This document shows positions 6,962 to 11,407 of a stretch of 11,407 bases of DNA, piece after piece. The notes beneath the pieces were generated by a model that worked only from the letters and a program-made list of their open reading frames with translations, did no database searches and was not told the origin of the DNA. Where the stretch lies: positions 1-11,407 of the forward strand of contig JAUVES010000013.1 in the NCBI GenBank assembly GCA_030594675.1, given 5' to 3'. The translations under genes were made by a program, and so were the position numbers. Numbering within the stretch: the stretch's first letter is position 1; every line of letters starts with the position of its first letter. The stretch is from Candidatus Nanohaloarchaea archaeon. Lineage in GTDB: Archaea > EX4484-52 > GLR71.

Positions 6962-7943
6962 TGACTATGACCTCTTGCTTTTCAATATGTTTGATTACTG
7001 ACTTTGCCCTTTCCAAAACATCATAATAAGTCATGATTTCTATATGAGATAGTTGATGGCTCCATTTGTGAAGCTTTTCAATTGCTTTTTCATCTTGATC
7101 TTTGCCTATAATGACAGTACCTCTTGGTCTAAGTTCATTTATTCCTTCTTCTTTAGAAATAACAGAACTATGTGCAGCAGCAACGCTACTTTCTAGATAT
7201 TCAATTAGTTGATCTACGGCTTGTATGACCTTTGCGCTGATACTCCCGTCTTTATTGATGATGGAATCAGAAATAAGTTTTATCTCGACAATGTCTTTGG
7301 TTTTGTTGAATCTTTCAAGATAAAAATCAAATTTGCTGTGCGCACCCCTCATTTTTTGAGGTTCTGCACTGATGTACTCTGTGCCTAGCAGCCAAGAATG
7401 CGTATATAAAACGTCTTGTAGTTCTGATTCCGGAATTATCTGTTTTTCAGCACGATTTATCTTTTGTTCGAATTCTTTAATTGTCTGGTTGAATTCGTCG
7501 ATTCTGGATTTCATCAATTTCTTTTTTTGCTCATGGTATCTCTTAAGAAGCATCTCATGTTCATTTCTTGTTGCAACATTTTGCTTTTCAAGTAAAACTA
7601 TTGCCTCTTCATTCTCACGAAGTTGTTGCTTGATTTTTTCAATATCGCTAGTATAAGAAACAGTCCATCCTATTTTGTTTGCAATAGAACGAAGAACGGC
7701 GAATAACTTGTTTATCTGCAGAAGATCATAGATGTTAAACCCATGAGAATATCTCCACCCATAAGGTCTTTTTGATTTTGTCAACAGCCGGATATATTTT
7801 TTATCTTTACCCTTTTCATTGACTCCAAAAATCTTGCCAATTCGATTTTTTTCAAAATAAACAACATCTTCTGCCAGTGTATCATAATAGTTCTCATCGG
7901 GTTTGAATTCTTCAGGGTTCTTTTTTTGTTTTTCTCCACTCAT
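6954..7943 (-). CDS. Shedu-like DUF4263 nuclease with coiled coil
   Basis: A 329-residue protein whose C-terminal half matches the DUF4263/Shedu (SduA) nuclease domain. Visible features are ESELQDVLYTHSWLLG (172-187), SKFDFYLER (203-211, with Asp206), DIVEIK (217-222, with Glu220 and Lys222) and a following IQAVDQLIEYL helix with Gln241. Together they form a PD-(D/E)xK-type active site. Before it lie a small N-terminal region (about 1-95, no family recognised) and a long charged coiled coil (about 99-170) likely to drive oligomerisation. Shedu proteins are known stand-alone antiphage nucleases whose varied N-terminal parts are thought to sense infection. Here the gene is coupled inside a type I operon. 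ATG 7943 is preferred to ATG 7949 because GGTG at 7951-7954 is 7 bases from it. It starts 26 bases after the DUF1016 stop. Confidence 0.85.
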   Translation of the reverse strand: MSGEKQKKNPEEFKPDENYYDTLAEDVVYFEKNRIGKIFGVNEKGKDKKYIRLLTKSKRPYGWRYSHGFNIYDLLQINKLFAVLRSIANKIGWTVSYTSDIEKIKQQLRENEEAIVLLEKQNVATRNEHEMLLKRYHEQKKKLMKSRIDEFNQTIKEFEQKINRAEKQIIPESELQDVLYTHSWLLGTEYISAEPQKMRGAHSKFDFYLERFNKTKDIVEIKLISDSIINKDGSISAKVIQAVDQLIEYLESSVAAAHSSVISKEEGINELRPRGTVIIGKDQDEKAIEKLHKWSHQLSHIEIMTYYDVLERAKSVIKHIEKQEVIVNE

Positions 7944-7969
7944 AATCATACACCAATTTATTCATCATG

Positions 7970-9016
7970 TTACTCTGCACTACCTCGCAACCTTCTCTCC
8001 TGCTCGATTTCTTCCCGCTCCCTCTTGAGTTCTCTCTTAAGCTCTTCTTCTGTTGGCAGATATAGTTTGTATTTTGATGCAAAAACGGTCTTGTTTTCGT
8101 TAAGAAGAGTGTATTTTACCATTGACTCATTTTTGTCTGAACACAGGATCAAGCCGATTGTAGGGTTATCGCTGTCCTGCTTTTCTTCTTTTTCATAATA
8201 GCGCGTGTAAAAATCAATTTGCCCTATATCCTGATGCGTAAGCTTGCCAATTTTCAGGTCAATAAGAACAAAACACTTCAAAATATAATTATAAAACACC
8301 AAATCAACATAGTAATGGTCCCCGCCAACAGTTATTCTTTTTTGCCTTGCCACAAGGGAAAACCCTTTCCCGAGTTCAAGTAAAAATGCCTGTAGCTTAT
8401 CAATCAATAGTTGTTCGAGATTACTCTCATGCAGATTTGTATTCTCTTTTAATCCTAGAAATTCAAGAACATAAGGATTCTTAATAATGTCTTCCGGTTT
8501 CCTGATGATGTGACCTTTTTTTGATAATTCTTTTACCTTTTCTTTGTCTTTGCTTAAAGCAATTCGCTCATAGAGTAGAGAGTTTATTTGCCTTTCAAGT
8601 TCTCTTGTGCTCCAGTTATTATTAACAGATTCAGCCATGTAAAATTGTCTTGATTCTTCCTTTTCAATATGAAGAAGCAGCCTGTAATGCGTCCATGTCA
8701 ATTCGCCACGCAGTGCGTGACCATTTGGGAATTTCAGGTAAAATTGCCTGATGTACTTAAGATTGGTTCTGTTAAATCCTTTGCCAAATTCACGAGTCAG
8801 CCTGAGAGATAGTCCGGAAATCATATATTCTCCATATTCTGCGCGTTTTGCACCTTTCTGCTCCTCTTCGACAATAATCCTGCCAATTTCCCAATACGCT
8901 GTAACCATCGCAAAATTGACTGCCCTGTAAGCAGTTCCTCTGGCTTTTTCCAGTATCGATCGTATGTCGTTATAGGCAGAATCAATCGCTTTATCTGGCA
9001 TGCTATCATTTTCCAT
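7970..9016 (-). CDS. DUF1016 / YhcG-type PDDEXK nuclease
   Basis: A 348-residue protein of the DUF1016 (YhcG) family. The N-terminal helical domain (about 10-155) carries typical family text such as FGKGFNRTNLKYIRQFYLKFP and LTWTHYRLLLHIEKEESRQFY. The C-terminal domain (about 170-325) is a PD-(D/E)xK nuclease fold with Asp238 in YYVDLVFY, Asp253 and Lys255 in LIDLKIG, and a following helix with Gln266. It ends in an Arg/Glu-rich tail (about 323-344). These proteins are presumed nucleases and are often found near type I restriction genes (recalled), but their biological reaction is not established. The ATG at 9016 follows GGAG with 7-base spacing and overlaps the hsdM stop by 11 bases. All nuclease residues look intact. 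Confidence 0.93.
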   Translation of the reverse strand: MENDSMPDKAIDSAYNDIRSILEKARGTAYRAVNFAMVTAYWEIGRIIVEEEQKGAKRAEYGEYMISGLSLRLTREFGKGFNRTNLKYIRQFYLKFPNGHALRGELTWTHYRLLLHIEKEESRQFYMAESVNNNWSTRELERQINSLLYERIALSKDKEKVKELSKKGHIIRKPEDIIKNPYVLEFLGLKENTNLHESNLEQLLIDKLQAFLLELGKGFSLVARQKRITVGGDHYYVDLVFYNYILKCFVLIDLKIGKLTHQDIGQIDFYTRYYEKEEKQDSDNPTIGLILCSDKNESMVKYTLLNENKTVFASKYKLYLPTEEELKRELKREREEIEQERRLRGSAE

Positions 9017-10502
9017 AACCTAGCTCCTCCAAATATTTATTCATCTTTTCCTCGACCTTTTTTCTTTTCTCCTCAATTTCATGAAGCTCTTTTACTGTTG
9101 CTTTAAGGTCGATTTCTTCCTCTTCGGGTGCTGTGTCTATATAGCGCGAAATGTTTAGGTTATAATCATTTTCAGCAATTTCAGATACCGCAACAGCCCT
9201 ACAATATTTATCAATATCAGTGTATTCTTTTACTGCAGTGACTATCTTTTCAATATCTTTATCTCGCAATTTGTTTTGCTTTTTTAATGATTCATACTCT
9301 TCTGCTGCATGGACAAAGAATATTTTTCCTTTCCTTTCTTCTGGTTTGTCTTTGTTGATCACAAGTATTGCTGCAGGGATTCCTGTGCCATAGAATAGTG
9401 CTGATGGAAGCCCGATAACTGCTTCAATCAAATCTTCATTAACAATATTCTCTCTTATCTTGCCTTCTGCTGCCCCTCTAAAAAGCACGCCGTGAGGCAC
9501 TACGACTGCAAGCTTTCCATGCGAGTTTAATGTCGCAATCATGTGCTGGACAAATGCGAAGTCCCCTCTTGTTTTTGGCGCTACGCCATGCCTGAATCTT
9601 CCTAATCCGTCGTTCTCTGCCACTTCACGACCCCAACGGTCAAGAGAAAACGGAGGATTTGCTATAACCATATCAAACAACATTAACTGGCCATCTACAA
9701 GCAGTTGTGGCGCTCTTATAGTGTCTCCTTTTCTTATATCTGCGTCAGGAAATCCATGCAGCAGCATGTTCATTTTGCAGATACCCCATGTGCCTATATT
9801 TTTTTCCTGGCCGTATAGTGATATATTTTTGAGGTTGCCATGATGTTTTTCAACATAGTGTGCGCATTCAATTAACATACCACCCGAACCACATGTAGGA
9901 TCAGATATTCTCATTCTTTCTTTAGGCGCAAGCAGATTAACCATTAACTGAACTACTTTTCTTGGCGTATAGAATTCGCCGCCTTTTTTGCCTGCATCAT
10001 CTGCGAATTTTTCTATCAGGTATTCGTAGACATTTCCGAGAATATCTGGATTTTCAAGATTTGTATTTTTCATTGATATTACTGAAAAGTGCTGCACCAA
10101 TCTCAATAATGTTCCGTCTCTTTGTTTTACATCTCCTAATTTGTCAGAATTGAAGTCTATTGATACTAAGACCCCTTCCATGATGGGATTTTTATCTTCT
10201 ATTTCAGCAGCAGCTTTGTTTAAATTGTCTCCTATTTGCGAGGTGAGTTTCCTGATATTTTCCCATCGAGCTCTTTCTGGAACAAAGAATTGATGTTCAT
10301 CTGGATCAGTCCATGCAAGTTCTTTATCTCCTGTTTCTTTTTCTATCTTCTCTGCCTCTTCTTCAAAGACATCGGATAGCCTTTTTAAGAATAGCATTCC
10401 GAAGATATAATTTTTGTAGTCCGAGGAATCTATCGATCCCCTTAGTATGTCTGCCGCTTCCCATATTTTTATTTTCAGTTTATCGAATGTAAGCTTTTCC
10501 AT
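9006..10502 (-). CDS. hsdM: Type I DNA methyltransferase subunit M (HsdM)
   Basis: The N6-adenine methyltransferase subunit. Two copies with one HsdS form the modification enzyme and the core on which HsdR docks. The product has 498 residues. The N-terminal helical HsdM_N domain covers about 7-145. The SAM-binding motif I is DPTCGSGGML (201-210), preceded by the conserved GEFYTPRKVVQLM (175-187), and the catalytic motif IV is NPPF (282-285), as expected for gamma-type adenine methylases. The C-terminus (about 460-498) is a charged helix that can pack with the HsdS spacer helices. ATG 10502 is chosen because the in-frame GTG at 10511 is part of the ribosome site GGGGTGAT. The gene starts 5 bases after the stop of the half-size HsdS. 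Confidence 0.97.
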   Translation of the reverse strand: MEKLTFDKLKIKIWEAADILRGSIDSSDYKNYIFGMLFLKRLSDVFEEEAEKIEKETGDKELAWTDPDEHQFFVPERARWENIRKLTSQIGDNLNKAAAEIEDKNPIMEGVLVSIDFNSDKLGDVKQRDGTLLRLVQHFSVISMKNTNLENPDILGNVYEYLIEKFADDAGKKGGEFYTPRKVVQLMVNLLAPKERMRISDPTCGSGGMLIECAHYVEKHHGNLKNISLYGQEKNIGTWGICKMNMLLHGFPDADIRKGDTIRAPQLLVDGQLMLFDMVIANPPFSLDRWGREVAENDGLGRFRHGVAPKTRGDFAFVQHMIATLNSHGKLAVVVPHGVLFRGAAEGKIRENIVNEDLIEAVIGLPSALFYGTGIPAAILVINKDKPEERKGKIFFVHAAEEYESLKKQNKLRDKDIEKIVTAVKEYTDIDKYCRAVAVSEIAENDYNLNISRYIDTAPEEEEIDLKATVKELHEIEEKRKKVEEKMNKYLEELGYGK

Positions 10503-10506
10503 TATT

Positions 10507-10514
10507 ATCACCCC
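10507..10514 (-). promoter_or_regulatory. Ribosome site containing the upstream stop codon (hsdM)
   Basis: On the minus strand GGGGTGAT is followed by AATA and the hsdM ATG. The TGA inside it is the stop of the half-size HsdS gene. A ribosome ending the first gene would sit on the start site of the second. Confidence 0.75.
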
Positions 10515-11095
10515 ATCATATAATTGAGCATTATGCTATTGTTTAGTTTCTTGCGAATATCTTGTTCTTTTTTACTCAAATCATTGTGTTGCTTTGATAG
10601 CATTAAGTATTCTGCAAGTACTTTCTGTTTCTTCTTGCTTGGAACAGGTATTGCAATTTCCATCAAACTCTTTACGTTGAGTGCTTTCTGAATAGCTCCG
10701 GCGGATATTGATTTTAATTCTCTTTGTCCTTTCGGGCTGTTGAGATATGCTACCGCAATCTCTGGAAGAATTTCATCATTGAGCCTAAACGCAATTAGGT
10801 TTGCACTTATCACAAAGTCTTTGATTGATTCATCTGCGATTGCTGCCTTGAATATTGATCCTTTTATCGAGATGATAACATCATTCGGCTCTATCCTTGA
10901 TTTATCAAGAGCCTTTGTTTCTTTGACATGCACTGTTTCGACTGTGGCAGCATTGATTCTGCCATCCTTTACATCACAGATATTAATAAATTGTATCTCA
11001 GCGCCATCTTTTTGGATATAGTATGAAGACAGGCCACGTTTCACAGTCACGACCAATTCATGCATATATTTGATTAGTATATCTTTACTTGACAT
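10508..11095 (-). CDS. Half-size HsdS-like protein with a single TRD
   Basis: A 195-residue protein with one Methylase_S-type target recognition domain (about 12-150) and one conserved-type helix (about 151-195). Recognition-domain text includes QFINICDVKDGRI, NDVIISIKGSI and a closing SISAGAIQKALNVKSLMEIAIPVPS, the usual end of a TRD. The next segment, KKKQKVLAEYLMLSKQHNDL, corresponds to the spacer helix. A full HsdS has two such units, so this is half the normal size. It has a clean start (ATG 11095 behind the main promoter) and stop, and no remnant of a second TRD lies downstream, so it looks like a real short gene rather than a truncated one. Half-size S proteins can act as dimers on palindromic split sites. 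Here it may give HsdM a second specificity beside the full HsdS (inference). It is the first gene of the operon. Confidence 0.88.
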   Translation of the reverse strand: MSSKDILIKYMHELVVTVKRGLSSYYIQKDGAEIQFINICDVKDGRINAATVETVHVKETKALDKSRIEPNDVIISIKGSIFKAAIADESIKDFVISANLIAFRLNDEILPEIAVAYLNSPKGQRELKSISAGAIQKALNVKSLMEIAIPVPSKKKQKVLAEYLMLSKQHNDLSKKEQDIRKKLNNSIMLNYMMG

Positions 11096-11119
11096 TTAAT
11101 ATCACAGTAGATAATAATA

Positions 11120-11144
11120 TATAGAAAGATTTAAATGTCTTTCG
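11120..11144 (-). promoter_or_regulatory. Main archaeal promoter (BRE + TATA) of the restriction operon
   Basis: Reading the minus strand, CGAAAGA (11138-11144, BRE-like) is followed by the TATA core TTTAAAT (11129-11135). The TATA core ends 33 bases before the ATG at 11095. Transcription would start near 11105, giving a leader of about 10 bases. No Shine-Dalgarno site precedes the first gene, which fits a short-leader archaeal transcript. A second AT stretch, TATATATT (11115-11122), lies downstream and is less well placed. Confidence 0.7.
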
Positions 11145-11155
11145 ACGAAAAAGAC
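11137..11155. repeat. Imperfect inverted repeat over the BRE (possible operator)
   Basis: On the plus strand GTCTTTCG, a central A, then CGAAA, two extra A and AGAC form an imperfect palindrome. It covers the BRE of the operon promoter. A protein bound here would block TFB/TBP, so it could be an operator, but one copy of this size can also arise by chance in AT-rich DNA. Confidence 0.35.
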
Positions 11156-11261
11156 AAGATTGCCAGTTTCTCCTTTATACAACAATTAAAATAAGAAAAA
11201 CAATACCATCAAGCCGGATGTTTTTTATTGAACAGAGCCAAAAATTCCAAAATTATATCTT

Positions 11262-11407
11262 TCACCCCCAAAGCCCCGCAATCTTCTCCCCGCAGAACTT
11301 GCATGCGCCGTTATCCACATTATTTTCTGTAACAAAATACCCTTTCCTCTCGATAAGTAACTTATGACATTTTGGGCAATAAGTATTCTGCCCTTCATCA
11401 GTCTTCA
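11262..11407 (-). CDS. AmmeMemoRadiSam-type radical SAM protein C-terminus (partial)
   Basis: The 5' part lies beyond the window; 47 residues and the stop TGA (11262-11264) are visible. The segment reads TYCPKCHKLLIERKGY, then a short linker, then ACKFCGEKIAGLWG at the end. This pair of CxxC motifs with the closing IAG(L/V)W is the usual end of the radical SAM member of the AmmeMemoRadiSam group (found with AMMECR1 and Memo proteins). The four Cys probably bind zinc; the SAM iron-sulfur motif would be upstream. The reaction of this group is not settled. The gene is followed by T-rich minus-strand sequence (about 11240-11255) that could end its transcript, and 166 bases separate it from the restriction operon. 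It marks the right border of the block. Confidence 0.85.
   Translation of the reverse strand, partial: KTDEGQNTYCPKCHKLLIERKGYFVTENNVDNGACKFCGEKIAGLWG

Noticed and set aside
9541..9843. Plus-strand frame of 100 residues inside hsdM
   Set aside because: It is antisense to the conserved methylase core, which explains the open frame. No start signal.
5741..11095. Phase-variable shuffling between the two specificity genes
   Set aside because: The half S and the full S share no evident long nucleotide repeat, and no recombinase gene lies in the window.
931..11095. BREX, DISARM or other named multi-gene system
   Set aside because: No PglZ, BrxC-like ATPase, DrmA-type helicase or phospholipase-D gene is present. 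M, S and R follow the type I pattern.
1..11407. CRISPR array, tRNA or rRNA gene
   Set aside because: No regularly spaced repeats and no cloverleaf-like or rRNA sequence were noticed. The non-coding stretches are all shorter than 200 bases.

Overview
The window is a compact stretch of what looks like an archaeal genome. It is AT-rich, its genes are packed with small overlaps, and several starts follow GGTGAT-like Shine-Dalgarno sequences. The main promoter has a BRE/TATA layout (CGAAAG followed by TTTAAAT) about 33 bases before the ATG. The right-hand flank is the tail of an AmmeMemoRadiSam-type radical SAM protein, a family common in archaea. The lineage cannot be fixed from the sequence; a DPANN archaeon or a euryarchaeote are both possible.

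Layout. Positions 1-158 (+) hold the membrane C-terminus of a protein resembling the fused MFS/spermidine synthase family. Facing it is a small 87-residue gene of unknown function (171-434, -) with its own TATA box and a strong AGGAGGT site. Next is a small Cys-rich gene (537-833, -). From 931 to 11095 nine genes lie on the minus strand as one apparent operon. In transcription order they are: a half-size HsdS-like protein, HsdM, a DUF1016/YhcG PDDEXK nuclease, a Shedu-like DUF4263 nuclease with a coiled coil, a full-length two-TRD HsdS, a Schlafen AlbA_2 protein, a small two-helix membrane protein, HsdR, and a YgjP-type HExxH metalloprotease. The window ends in the C-terminal 47 residues of the radical SAM gene (11262-11407, -).

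How it works together. HsdM, the full HsdS and HsdR carry the expected motifs, so a complete type I restriction-modification system is present. Four accessory genes sit between the M, S and R genes rather than beside them. They are two further PDDEXK-type nucleases, a nucleic-acid-binding AlbA_2 protein and a membrane protein. A metalloprotease is coupled to the end of hsdR, and a second, single-TRD specificity protein leads the operon. The tight coupling suggests co-expression as one composite defence unit. The individual families are known; the combination and its function are the part worth testing. No integrase, tRNA, insertion sequence or CRISPR array was seen.
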